Notes under the pieces: model-generated | The model's input: the letters and a program-made list of their open reading frames with translations, nothing else | The model's database searches: none | Told to the model about the DNA's origin: nothing | NCBI GenBank assembly: GCA_907165135.1 | Contig: OU015569.1 | Location: forward strand, 4,340,001-4,404,000 | Direction: 5' to 3' | Length of the DNA stretch: 64,000 nt | Source: Oikopleura dioica | Lineage: Eukaryota; Chordata; Appendicularia; Copelata; Oikopleuridae | Program-made: the position numbers and the translations under genes | Shown: positions 20,464 to 30,945 of the stretch, one piece after another | Layout: each line of letters begins with the position of its first letter | Numbering within the stretch: position 1 is the stretch's first letter

Positions 20464-21260
20464 ATGGAAGCGAAAGGAAAGATGGCGCGAAAAAAGAGAG
20501 AGAGAGTTAAGAAGAACGATGAGCCGAAACTCGAGGTAAGATCATGATTTAGGGATTTCGAAAAGAAAATATTTTTTTAGAAGATCGACAACTCTCGCAT
20601 GCCCGAGTGGCGAAAACGAAATGACGGCTCCTGGGAAGTCAGCAACTGGAGGGTTTGGACCCTATGGTCCGATGGTTCCTGGATAGCCAAGGAGCCTTGG
20701 ACTCTTCAAGGATCAATTACCAAGGAGAAGATGGTACTCTTTGAGTTTCATTCTTGATATGAATATCATTTTAGGCCAAGGTTGAGAAGCAGCGGGCTGT
20801 CTGGCCGTGGCCTAAGAAAGGAAGCGAAGAAGGCGCGGAGGCAAAACGTCACTGGTTAACACGTTGGGCGTATTACGAACGCAGACATGGTCCAGGAGAA
20901 GAATGGACGTTGGATGAATATAGTAAATAACATGTTCTGTGTCCGATTCTACGGTCTTTTTTAGATCCCGCTGAAGAGGAGAAGCAAGCCGACGCGGGAG
21001 AGCGTGTCGAGAAGCAGGAGACAGATCGACCAGTCGATGCGGGTAATCAAGAAGAGCACGCTGTCGAAGGCCAAGATGACGAAAATAAAGCCGAAGAATT
21101 CAGCGAGGATGATGACGATGTCCCGCTAGATCAAGTGATTGAGCGCCACGAGCCGATGGCAGAAGTCGATGAGCCCGTGGCTGCCGATTTCTGGGCAGCT
21201 CTCCCCAAACGACGCCGGCCGAATCAAGAAGTCATTGTAATTTCGAGTGATGAAGAGTAG
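20464..21260 (+). CDS. Tryptophan-rich/acidic nuclear-type protein with C-terminal SUMO-interacting motif
   Basis: Four exons joined by GT-AG introns give about 210 residues. The N terminus is basic (MARKKRERVKK, nuclear-localisation-like). Then comes a Trp-rich block (WEVSNWRVWTLWSDGSW, ending IAKEPW) and a second Trp/Arg block (HWLTRWAYYERRHGPGEEW). An acidic, Glu/Asp-rich region follows and the end is PNQEVIVISSDEE with a stop at 21260. VIVISSDEE is a textbook SUMO-interacting motif: a hydrophobic core followed by phosphorylatable Ser and acidic residues. I do not recognise the family; nuclear location and SUMO binding are inferred from motifs only. Confidence 0.62.
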
Positions 21261-21454
21261 ACAGAATACGTCCACATTAATCTGTAAATTTTTTTAATGA
21301 TAGTTCACAGCTGTGACACAGCTTTAACCCCTCACTTCACACCCTGCCACTGAAAAACTGCCACAGAAAAAAGCTCAAAATCGAGTTACGAATTCGAGTT
21401 TAATATTTGTATTTTAGACTGTATCATACGAGGATACTCAACCTAGACCCATGA

Positions 21455-23062
21455 ATGAGCCGCTCTCGCTGGTCAATCCGCGGTCGGGGGAAGCAGAGGA
21501 ACTCCAAGGGGCCACTACGTTCAATGTCTGATAACGAGATTGATACTGTAGGCCTCAAAGCGAAAGACAAACGAGGCATGTTTTCCAAAATGAGGTCATG
21601 GTTTTCGCGCAAGCCTAAGCAAAGGCGAGATTCCGGTAAAGAGTATGATTATATTTCTTGCGAATAATGAAGCTTCAGCCCCGTCGACTCCCTCGAAGCC
21701 AGACGAAGACGATCAAGGTGATTACGATGATGGAATCGATTTCGATTCCACTACGCTGACGGACATGCCTCACCAGAATCTGCCCCAGCGAGGCCCAAGC
21801 GATCAGAAACATGAAGAAAGAGTCGGATCTTTGCAAAACCCTCACCAATTAAGCCAGCATCCGCAGTCATCTGGCCTTCAAGATGAACTGGCACGAAAAT
21901 TAAAAGAGCGAAATCAAGTAGTCCCTATCCGAATTTCTTTGAATCTTTAACCTCCTTCAGTCACAAAACTGGACACCAGAAGAGAGAGGCACCCGAGAAA
22001 TCAGCAGAAAGCCGAAGAGCAAAAAGTAAGACCATCATTTCTGACTTCTTCTAGCGACATGTTCTAGCGACAGCCAAGATCAAGACTCAACGAATTCAAT
22101 GCATCGAAACCCAGTCAGTCCTCGTAGCCATGGCGGAGATCAAGCAAAAGTATCTACCTCAAAGGTAATAAGATTTAATTTACTATTGATTACCATCATC
22201 ATTCACAAGACTGCCTTCGCGAAAGGCAACGAAATCCGTGCTTTGTACAATACAAAGAAGAGTACGAGCAATCTAGGCAACAGTGGCCATTCCGGACAAC
22301 CAATTCTTTCGCCATTTGGCAATCATGGCGACAGTATGCCTGACAGATCGGTTATGGAGGCAGTCCTAAGAGTACAAGAAAAGATCAACCAAAAAGCTTG
22401 CATATCTGGTAACCACCGCAAATAGATATAAAGAGCTGAAAAATCCATTTAGATTCCGAGGACGACGAGCCGATTGATTACAAAGAGCAGAGCTCGATTC
22501 ACCAGCAACTTGCGCGCCGCGACACCATTGCTCGTCAGAAAGAAATCAAGAGTTTATTGGAAAAAGCGCAAAGCGACGATAACAAAGAACAGAAAAATAA
22601 CGTTCGTGGAATCATCCCATCGCTGAACTAACTGAACCCTCTTTAAGATTAAACTTCAACTCTCTCGACGACTGTCGCAACGACCATCAGCGAGCGAAAT
22701 CAAAGAACGCGGTATTCTCAAAGTCAAATCGAATCAAGAGCAGCGCGAAGAAAAGGAGAAAATCAAGAGGGAACTTTCGAGGCGTCTGTCTCAACGGCCA
22801 TCGGTTCAAACTCTGATGAAAAAGAATGTTATCAAATTTGAGGAATACGTTGATGTCTACGAGATTCAGTACGTTGACCGGCGCGCTGACAAGCCCTGGA
22901 CGAGACTGACTGCTGCGGAGAAAGCTTCTATTCGAAAGGAACTAAATCAATACAAGGTAACTTGCTTCAGTTCGCATTTTCGAAAACTCTAAAATTTCCC
23001 AGGCAAACGAGATGGAGGTCCACGAAGAGAGTCAATTCTACACTAGATTTCACCGGGAGTAA
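21455..23062 (+). CDS. PHACTR: PHACTR-family phosphatase and actin regulator
   Basis: The C-terminal half has RPEL actin-binding repeats, LSRRLSQRPSASEIKERGIL and LSRRLSQRPSVQTLMKKNVI, preceded by a related HQQLARRDTIARQKEIK. The PP1-binding tail reads YVDRRADKPWTRLTAAEKAS then, after a short intron, MEVHEESQFYTRFHRE. Vertebrate PHACTRs end in a nearly identical segment (DRRADKPWTRLTAADKAAI and TRFHRP). The N-terminal exons are Ser/Pro-rich and disordered, with a basic KDKRGMFSKMRSWF segment. PHACTRs bind monomeric actin and direct PP1. The final residue of the LTRFHRP-type terminus is Glu instead of Pro. Internal exon joins around 21950-22450 are not all resolved. Confidence 0.85.
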
Positions 23063-24179
23063 GGCCTCCTAAATCGCATCTGCCATCGACTAGCTGACTA
23101 CCTCTGTCTAAGAAGCATTCTCACTTTCGCACGGGACGAGCTAGGCTTCATGCTCTGAAATATCTCAGTTCTCAAGAACACTGTAGCTAACATACGTTAT
23201 AGAAAACAGTACAATGTTCTTCTCAATCTCAAATGTGCATAAGAAATTCCTTTCACATTCATCCTTATTTTCAATTTGATTCTACATGTAATGTAACTTA
23301 TGCTCAAAGCCTTTTACTCCAATTGTTTGAACTTTTCGCACAATACCTTCATTAACTTACTGACACGGAGCAACCTAACCGTCAATTCAAATTTCATAAC
23401 AGGCCAACGTGATTAGTTAATGCTTTTTCAACCAATTCGCAGCATTCCCTCATCCAACGCACCAGGCTATCCTCAAACAGAGGTACTTCTTCTATCCAAC
23501 TACTATTCAAATAAAAGTTATTCCGCCGACGAAGCTAAATTAAACTTCACGTCATCGATTTCCCTTGAAGCTAAATTGCTGCTTTCTGGGAACGATCAGT
23601 TTCTCTTTATTTTGAGTCTTATCTTTTCTCAAGCAAGAAGTCTCATTCGTTCGCCCGTTTCGTGGGCAATTTCAATTCACTTTTCTTTTGCCAAAGTTCA
23701 TGCTTAGCGTCTTTGCATGATCACCTTTTCGAGGAGTATCTCTGTTGAAGAGACGCGGTGTTCAAACAACTGTAACTACCGTCAAGTTCTGATTATCCCG
23801 AAACAATGAAAAAACATTTACTCCCCAATCATCTTTGTTTTCTTTTCTTTTATCCATTTTACTCCCTTAAGTTTTCTGATGACCTAAAATCAAACCATTG
23901 CTGAAAGTGTAAAATCTACTTTGCTCAACCACAAAGTACAAAAAATAATCTCTGCCACTGACAAGCTTTTCCAACTAACGAGTGTTTCTCAAACTAAAAA
24001 AATTAATACTATTGTACTTTCTAATTCCTTTTCTGCATGATAACTCATCATCGTCGTTCCTCTGTTCAATACATACAAAAGTAAAATAGAAAAAAATATC
24101 TTTTATTGTTCAACAAGCCAAGTTTGCAAGAATGAATAATTTTGTGCTGTCAGTGCATGGATATTTTTTCATCTGTACA
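23063..24179. other. Long non-coding interval between convergent genes
   Basis: AT-rich sequence without a supported gene. It presumably includes the long 3' UTR of the PHACTR gene and the terminator region of the minus-strand gene. A 95-codon frame at 23420-23707 has no motif. Confidence 0.5.
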
Positions 24180-24595
24180 TTAGACCTTATAAAGTTTGGA
24201 CGCTGGTCCTTTGTTGATATATTGTGTGATCATCTCTTCGGCTCCAGAAATGTAGACATAGATGGCTAAAAAGGTTTTTGTTGAGGGGTTTTAGTATATC
24301 TTGCGGCAGGAGATAGTGGCCTCGAAGAAAATGTTATGCTACCTAAACAGCCCATTCCGGCTAAGATTAAAACAACCCCAGTCGTTTCATCGGTATCCTT
24401 GCACCACATATTCAAGTTTTGTCCGCGCTCGAGCTCGTCTTTTAGAGGATATCTCTCAGATCAACGCTAATACTCGCTAACTACCAGTATTTTAATTTCT
24501 ATCCCTCCTAAACACGTAAGCACCATCGCCCCAAAAACCAGAAAGCAGAAGGAAATGACAAGGTTGATCGCTGAAATAATCTCTCCAATATGCAT
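24180..24595 (-). CDS. Small two-TM membrane protein, family not recognised
   Basis: Three exons on the minus strand, joined by GT-AG introns of about 45-60 nt, give about 97 residues: a first membrane helix (SAINLVISFCFLVFGAMVL), a short polar loop with one Cys (GQNLNMWCKDTDETTG), a second helix (VVLILAGMGCLAIYVYISGA) and a cytosolic-type tail ending NKGPASKLYKV at 24180. The hairpin membrane arrangement is clear but no family is recognised. Confidence 0.55.
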
Positions 24596-24952
24596 CCTTA
24601 TTGAGGTTTTTTTCTCACTTTGGTTTCGGAGGATTAGATTTGCTTATTTGTCGAAATTTGATGATTTTTATCATTTTAGTGGTTTCTGGTCGCGCGCGTC
24701 GACCGTCGTTTCTTCCCTTGGGCAGAAATGAGTACTCGCCCACGCCGCACGTTCACTCAACTTTGAAATCTCAACCCTTTTTCATTTTCCCTCGAGTTTT
24801 TCTTAGAAGATCGATTAAGTTTTGAAAATTATTTTTTTCAATTTTACTAACTTATGCCGTTGAATGAAACATATCACAGTTTCATATATCCCTTCTTTTG
24901 AGTTTATCTACTGTTATTGACTGATAGTAGTTGTTTCTTCAGAACAGGGAAA

Positions 24953-25401
24953 ATGAACTCGAAACTCGCTTCGGTAGAAAACCTCTGGCAAGTGAAAGAA
25001 CAAGTCAAAAATGTAGAAATGATCGCGGAAGAAGTTCTAAGCCTCAAAAATCAAGTGCTCGCGCTCAATAAGCAAAAAGATCAAGCTAGATTAGCTTGGC
25101 GCGCCCTGCAGAAGACCAACGATCAAACCGTCTGGCTGAACTTCGGTAAGGCGTCTTTTATAAGGACATTCAAGCTAATTCTGGCAAAGGTGCGCCATTT
25201 ATACAGTATGAGGCGGGTGACGCGGAAGATATGCTAAAGTCTGATATGAAGATCATCGAAACCAGCATAAATGAGACACGCGAGGCGCTGAAAAAAGCTG
25301 CCGATCGTCTAGAAAAGGCACAGGGATCTGACAAAGTAGCTGCATTCAGTCATCTCCAAGCAATATCAGCGTCGGATGTCCGCGATTTTCTCAAAAAGTG
25401 A
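24953..25401 (+). CDS. PDRG1: PDRG1, prefoldin-like subunit of the R2TP/URI complex
   Basis: Two exons encode about 125 residues. The core ENLWQVKEQVKNVEMIAEEV, LNKQKDQARLAWRALQK and LKKAADRLEKAQG fit the two helices of a beta-type prefoldin and match human PDRG1 (EELAEEVLADKRQIVDLDTK and LRALQKD). The end ASDVRDFLKK corresponds to the human LKALKVILKG tail. PDRG1 is part of the prefoldin-like module that works with the RUVBL1/2 chaperone machinery. A TTTCTTCAG acceptor precedes the ATG by ten bases. The gene is followed after 59 nt by the next plus-strand gene. Confidence 0.82.
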
Positions 25402-25460
25402 CCGTCTTGAGAAGAAATATATTTCTAATGTACATTCTTTTGACTGCCAATTAATAACAG

Positions 25461-26300
25461 ATGAATGAATATTTGGGCAACTCTAAGAAAGATTCTGTTT
25501 TAGTATGCTGTCGAATGTCTACTATTAGTTTATTTCAATTTTCGGCCCTCGTTCTGTGGCCTCTTCTCTTTTCTGTATGCACCTTGATATGGTCGGAGAG
25601 ACAATCAAAATCGATAGAATATCTCATAAGGGTAATAAAGGCACTCTTACGAGCTTGATAAGAATACAGTATTCAGGCGAAATCTTCGCTGCGGGTTCTC
25701 GAGCGAGATCTGACCTTTGAACATGAAACGGCTCATCGCTTGCAGGATTTGAACAAGGAGCTTCGCTCCGAAGCGAGGCACCACTCGCACTCCCTCCGCC
25801 AGATCAAGCAAGGCCAGCGCGCCAAGGTAAACCGGTTCCCCTCCTTCAACTCTTTGCTTATTGGATACTCTAGTTCTTGCGTCTCAAGGGAATTCCAGAG
25901 GAAGGCCAGGGAAATGAAAATACGGCGGAAAAGGATAGTTTGGATATGTTATTAAAAATATTAAATGCTTTCAAGTGCGTTTTTTATTTGTTAAACTTTC
26001 GGCAGTCCAGGCATTTTCAAACTAAATGAAAAGGTTTCCGAGCTTCTGGAATACTTGGGCTTTGAAATCGAAGCTTCGGACATCGAGCGTGCGAACAGAG
26101 TTGGCGGGCGTGACCACGAAGGACCTCGTGCGATCGTCATGGAGCTCACTTCCGAACGACTCAAACATGCAATCTTGGGCGAAGCTGCCGTCAAGCTGCG
26201 CCACACGCCCTATTCCATTCTTGGTAAGCGTATTGAACTGGGATATTTGCGCGACCGAACTCTACGGGAGAACTTGTTTGCCCCAATCAACGACAAATAG
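25461..26300 (+). CDS. Membrane-anchored coiled-coil protein with L1-ORF1p-like domain
   Basis: Four exons give about 210 residues. A membrane segment (FSALVLWPLLFSVCTLIW) near residues 25-45 is followed by a coiled coil (LQDLNKELRSEARHHSHSL), then LRLKGIPEEGQGNENTAEK, which resembles the start of the L1 ORF1p RRM. DIERANRVGG and GPRAIVMEL resemble the ORF1p C-terminal ERAHRxG...PRPIIVKF block. No reverse transcriptase or target duplication is nearby, and the gene has clean 40-90 nt introns, so this looks like a fixed host gene. The ATG immediately follows an AG (25459-25460) and the PDRG1 stop is only 59 nt upstream, indicating a shared operon. Function is unknown. Confidence 0.6.
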
Positions 26301-26528
26301 AGCTGCTTAAATAAGTTTATCAATGATAGTGTTAACGGTTGATAATATCTTTGTATAGGACTTTTATTGACCTCATTTTTTGTCAATATTTTGCATATCA
26401 CTCGCAACTCATTGATGAACTTTTCTTTGTTTACGAAATTAACGATGGTAACATCATAGCTACATAGAATAGACTATTATTAATAGTCTATTAATGATCT
26501 ATTTAGACTCTATTATGAATTTAATAAT
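26301..26528. other. Spacer with a short perfect palindrome
   Basis: AGACTATTATTAATAGTCT at about 26470 is a self-complementary sequence in AT-rich DNA. The first exon of the downstream olfactomedin gene may lie here (ATGAACTTTTCTTTG at about 26413) but could not be joined in frame. Confidence 0.4.
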
Positions 26529-28056
26529 GTGGTTTTAGTAAAAACCTTTAACGGTAAATATATAGACGACGAAACTTTTGTTGTGATGGAGGAAAGTCAA
26601 GCTATGTATGTTCCGGATATGGGAATCGGTTGCGGTCTTATCAGTCACGTAGAAGATCCTGAGCTTGTGAAGAAGTCAGGTAGAATGTTTGGCTTCTGGG
26701 GAACAGATTCGCAGATCAATTCAGAACGTGTTTATATCATGGAACATTTTTACAAGAACGCGAAAGGCGAGGGGCCTCTCTGTTCAAATATTGAAAGTAT
26801 ACAATCACAACGCCTAAGCATTATGCGGGTTTTTATTTAGTTACCTATAAGCTTCTATTTTTACGAAAAAAACGAGAGTTTACCCCGGCAAAAGTTATCC
26901 AGTTCGAGAATATCCACGAGTTTCGGCAGCCGACGGCAAAACCTAAAGTGTTCACAATGCCTTATAACTGGGGTGGGACGGGGCATTTGGTTATAAATGA
27001 CTGTATCTACTTCAATCGCTTCAACACGTCCAATATTGTCCAGGTAATATTTTGATATCATAGTTTAACAATAGCATCTACCATAATAATGCATGCTCAA
27101 TAGCGAGTATTATTATTTTATACTGTAGTGTCGTATCTAGTGCCCATCAATCTTATCCTGACACTACATCGCTTTGATTGCATCATGGTGCTATGCACCC
27201 CGATGCGCACCGTGAGGTAGCTAACCCATTTTAACTGCTCCCCATCTTTACACTGAAACACATTAGAACAGATTTAACTTCCATAACAACACATTCCTTC
27301 ACACAAAGACAAAGCACGACCAATAAACGAGATATGACATTTTAGTCCATTTTGGGGCCTTGTGTCCATTCATCTATTGGAGGACATTTGATGAGACCCT
27401 AACAATATAAACAATGCAAGTAAGCATACCTTCAGTACTCAACGACAGAGAAAAAGATCGTTAACGAAGTGGAAGTGCGTGACGCCGCCTTTGGAAACAT
27501 GGCGCCGTATCAGTGGGCAGGCAGCACTGATTTCGACTTGAGTTACGACGAGTGCGGCTTATGGCTTATATATGCGACGCTACAAAACTCGCTAGACATA
27601 GGTCTGTCTGATCGCGCTCTACTGTTAAGCTGTAACGCGTTTTCAGTTATTTCGAAGCTGAATATGGACACGCTCGAGATCGAGACAACGCACAGAACTA
27701 ACTGGCGTAAACAGTGGTCTGGCAATGCATTCATGGCCTGTGGCGTGCTCTATGTCTTGAAGAAATACGATGAAAAATATACCTCCCTGAATTACATCTA
27801 CAATACCCACACAGGTATGACCTCAGAAAGAGAGAGATCTACTTTTCACTTTCGCATGCCAAGTTGAAAAATAAGCTCAGAGGTATTGATTTTTTACTTT
27901 TAAGACACGTACAAATACGTTGACATTCCGTTCACGAACAAGTTTGAATGGAACACCATGGTCGATTACAACCCTCGGGACAAGCGAATTTATGCTTGGG
28001 ATAAGGGGCACCAGCTAATTTACAACTTGACCATGGAGTCATCGGACGCACTATAA
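26529..28056 (+). CDS. Olfactomedin-domain protein (5' end not resolved)
   Basis: Exons cover most of an olfactomedin beta-propeller: CGLISHVEDPELVKKSGRMF at the domain start, YNWGGTGHLVINDCIYFNRF and NTSNIVQ in the centre, SYDECGLWLIYATLQNS and, at the end, VDYNPRDKRIYAWDKGHQLI and YNLTM. This is the standard motif order of olfactomedin and gliomedin-type domains, which mediate extracellular protein interactions. The frame is open upstream of 26529 through a TTTTAG acceptor, so the signal peptide and start lie in an exon I could not identify. One intron of about 370 nt (27043-27430) carries no element I can define. Stop at 28056. Confidence 0.75.
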
Positions 28057-28873
28057 CTTTACTTCACATTTACTGCCGGTTTCTGTTTTCTGTACTTCGC
28101 ATTTCTGTTTCAAAATCCACTGTTACCTATCCATCAATACCAGCTCGCCTTATGCCAATCAGCCATTTTTTAATTGGCAGAAAAACGATTTTTATATCAC
28201 ACTATATTGTCAATAAATTGGTGATAAACAGGCTCTTGTTCGCATTGATACAGTCTCCCACGGCGTTTTCAATTTGATCGAGGCTTGGTTTCATCCGTAA
28301 TTATAAGTGTCTCTGTTTCTTCTTAAATTATGTAACTGTGATTTCTAGAATGTTATCGGGAAGATATTTATATCAATAGTAGCTATTCTGGAGGAGGGAG
28401 TCTGCAGCGGAGATAGAAATTTTGTCCTGACAGCGGGACAGGTCTCGATGCCCTCGAAGATGAAAAGCCATCGGGGCGTCAGGAGATCATCGGAACGGAT
28501 TTTGAACTAATCTCCAACTTGACCTTTGATAGTTTTAGTGTCAGATTAAAATCCCAAAAAAGCGTTTGGTTTCCAAGCATGTAAACACCCTCGGCACATC
28601 CCGAAATCGGCTCGAAGATACTACTGTACAGTCTGAAGATACTATTAGAGGTAAGTCAAGGCTCTGCCAGCTTTCTATCAACAATGGAGTTGCGCCCAGT
28701 TTGCGCTTCTCAACTATGTCTGCGAATTGTTGTGAAGGTCTAACAATAAGAACCGCGCTGGGAGCTGATAAGAATTCACTCACACGATGACATGATAAAC
28801 CCTCATTTCTAATCGCATTTTTTTTTATATCGACAGCCAAATCCTCGATTCATAAAAAAACAAGAAAAATAAA
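28057..28873. other. Intergenic region with a possible structured stem
   Basis: No supported gene. TCCTGAC at about 28422 and GTCAGGA at about 28477 can pair, enclosing CGATG and CATCG, giving a nested hairpin. This could be an untranslated structured RNA or chance. A 99-codon minus-strand frame at 28541-28840 was considered and not called. Confidence 0.35.
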
Positions 28874-30356
28874 ATGGTGCGCTTTTGTCGAAAGCCGCCG
28901 CTTAGACACATCGACCGACAGAGCCCAGTCGGAGGTCTCGTATTTATCCCTCACTCTAAGATAACTAAAGAGATTTAAAAAATACTTTTTTAGACGTCAG
29001 TCATGGTAATCGACGTCGACGTCGCGATTGTCGCCGGATCCTCAGATGGGGAGATCAACAACAAGAACAAGAGGATAGAGCATTAATTGCAGCACAGAGT
29101 ACTGGCATGCGGTTGCGCTCAGGCCAAATCAAACCCGTATATATTGAACAAGTAAAAAGGTAAGTGCGCTAAAGTCTTCTGGTTATTAATACTGTTGGGT
29201 AGGGAAAAATCGTCACTGAAAAGGAAGATGAAATCTCATGTCACTCAGACAATCCCTTACCGAATCCAACACATACAAGACCAGCATCCTGTCAGCATCG
29301 AAGTCCAGCGTGCCAATTCCTGGAGCAAAGACGACAAATCTATAAATATTTACATAACGGTAAGTTGTTCTTTCTACAAACGATTTTTTAATGTTCGACT
29401 AGGACGACGGGCTGACCCTTCATCGCCGTCCAGTAAGTCAGTCGACAGACTCAATAAGAGGCGCAGTCGGTTATACCTGCGGCGTTCACCTCTGGGAGGT
29501 TACTTGGCTGGCAACTCAGCGAGGAACGCACGCTTGTGTTGGCGTCGCTACAAAATCTGCCCCACTCCGCGCTGCTGGTTATCAAGCCCTGGTTGGCGGA
29601 AACGACGAATCCTGGGGCTGGGATCTAGGACGGTAATATTTTTCCAACTGTTTGTTCCTTCTACAGTTTCATTCAGAAATATACTGCTGCACAATGACCA
29701 GCAGCGCACCCCCGTTGGCCTCATTTCAAGTCCCAACGTCAACAACAACTACCATTCATACCCAAAGATAGACGAATCCGTAAGTTTTTTTTTAATTAGC
29801 ATTGAGACTCAATTATTGAGTAATATATCCGTCTTCAGGAATTGACTTACACCGTACCCGATTCGTTCTACATGGCTCTGGATATGGATGCTGGTAAATT
29901 AGGATTCATTGCTGATGGTCAGTGGCTCGGCTGGGCCTTCGAAGGACTTTCCGGAAGGGAGATCTTCCCGACCGTCTCGTGCGTTTGGGGACACTGCGAA
30001 GTGACTCTCAAGTATATAAATTATTCCCGCGCTCCACTTACTCTCAAGGTAGCTTTTCCTTTCGAAACAGAAATGTTTAAACTATATTATAGGAGCTCGC
30101 TCGACGAAGTGTCCGTCTTTCACTACCATCCACTGAGAATTCAGTCGTCTCCAAACTTGTAGTTCCGCGCAGCCTCCACCGTTACCTGCAAAACGATGGC
30201 CTCAAGCAAAGTAAAAACCGCCCGCCGAAGCAGTGTGCCAAACGGCCACGGCTCGAGGAGGACGCTCCCTCCTCTCCGGTGCTTTATCGCTTGTCACCTT
30301 ACAGCGAAACGGGCTTCAGTCGAATTGACCACAATGCCGGACAGTTCAGCCAATAG
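28874..30356 (+). CDS. SPSB: SPRY domain/SOCS box protein (SPSB1/SPSB4-like)
   Basis: Exons from the ATG at 28874 join through a 50-odd-nt intron to a basic N-terminal extension and then the SPRY domain: [60 protein letters not shown] and [10 protein letters not shown]. After another intron come [16 protein letters not shown] and [18 protein letters not shown]. The C-terminal SOCS box begins RRSVRLSL and continues [11 protein letters not shown]. These blocks align with human SPSB1 throughout. SPSB proteins recruit targets to cullin-5 ubiquitin ligases. Unlike the human proteins, this one has a long Arg-rich N terminus ([11 protein letters not shown]) and a 50-residue tail after the SOCS box ending at 30356. 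Confidence 0.88.
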
Positions 30357-30541
30357 CTACGTGTCAGTTCCCCTAGAAAATCATCTACCGGGTGGCATGA
30401 TTTTTACCTTGTTGAGTTCATTCCTCGCCTTCTGTACTCTATTTGTCGTCTTTATGGCAAGTATTTTGCCCATTTTCTTATTTTTCTTTTTTCTCATTAA
30501 TTTTACTTTCCCGATCTCTTCAGCTTGTGGTCATCCCTTAG
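30334..30541 (+). CDS. Candidate 46-residue membrane microprotein overlapping the SPSB 3' end
   Basis: An ATG at 30334, inside the last SPSB exon in another frame, opens [17 protein letters not shown] followed by a clear membrane helix, MIFTLLSSFLAFCTLFVVFM. An intron at 30457-30523 with a consensus GCAAGT donor and a TCTTCAG acceptor adds LVVIP and a stop at 30541. The hydrophobic helix and the well-formed GC-AG intron argue for a real gene. The 23-bp overlap with SPSB would be unusual, and no homologue is recognised. Confidence 0.35.
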
Positions 30542-30615
30542 AAAATTGTAACTAACTGTGTTTTACCTTCCGAAAGAATTATATTCCTACGACCTTACTA
30601 TAAACCTCCGCTCGA

Positions 30616-30801
30616 TCAACATTCAATGACCAACTTAATTCCATAAGCTAAGATTCCTATTGTATAAATTTCTTTGTATTTGTCTTCCTCGTAGTCCCTA
30701 AATTCAATTTGGGGCGTATTTAATTCTTGGTTTAACTCTCTCGATTTTACATAACTATGAATTCGGAAAAAGAAATCAAAAAATGGGATAAACCAAGGCA
30801 T
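30616..30801 (-). CDS. Possible small protein, uncertain
   Basis: A 61-codon frame (MPWFIPFFDFFFRIHSYV at the start, IYTIGILAYGIKLVIEC at the end) could encode a small protein with two hydrophobic segments and a charged centre. There is no recognised family and no splice evidence. It lies between convergent and divergent plus-strand genes where little other sequence is explained. Confidence 0.25.
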   Translation of the reverse strand: MPWFIPFFDFFFRIHSYVKSRELNQELNTPQIEFRDYEEDKYKEIYTIGILAYGIKLVIEC

Positions 30802-30945
30802 CGAAGATTTTCGAGACCCTTGGGGAAATAAACATCATCGAGAATTGTAAATTCTTGTCTTATTGGTTGCAGGAGACTCGTTACAATAGTATTTTTATAA
30901 ATAAATATTCAATCGCAGTTCTTTTTTTACGTAGGCTTCTTTAGA

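Noticed and set aside
28541-28840. 99-codon minus-strand frame next to SPSB
   Set aside because: No motif, no splice signal and it would leave about 30 bp for a divergent promoter.
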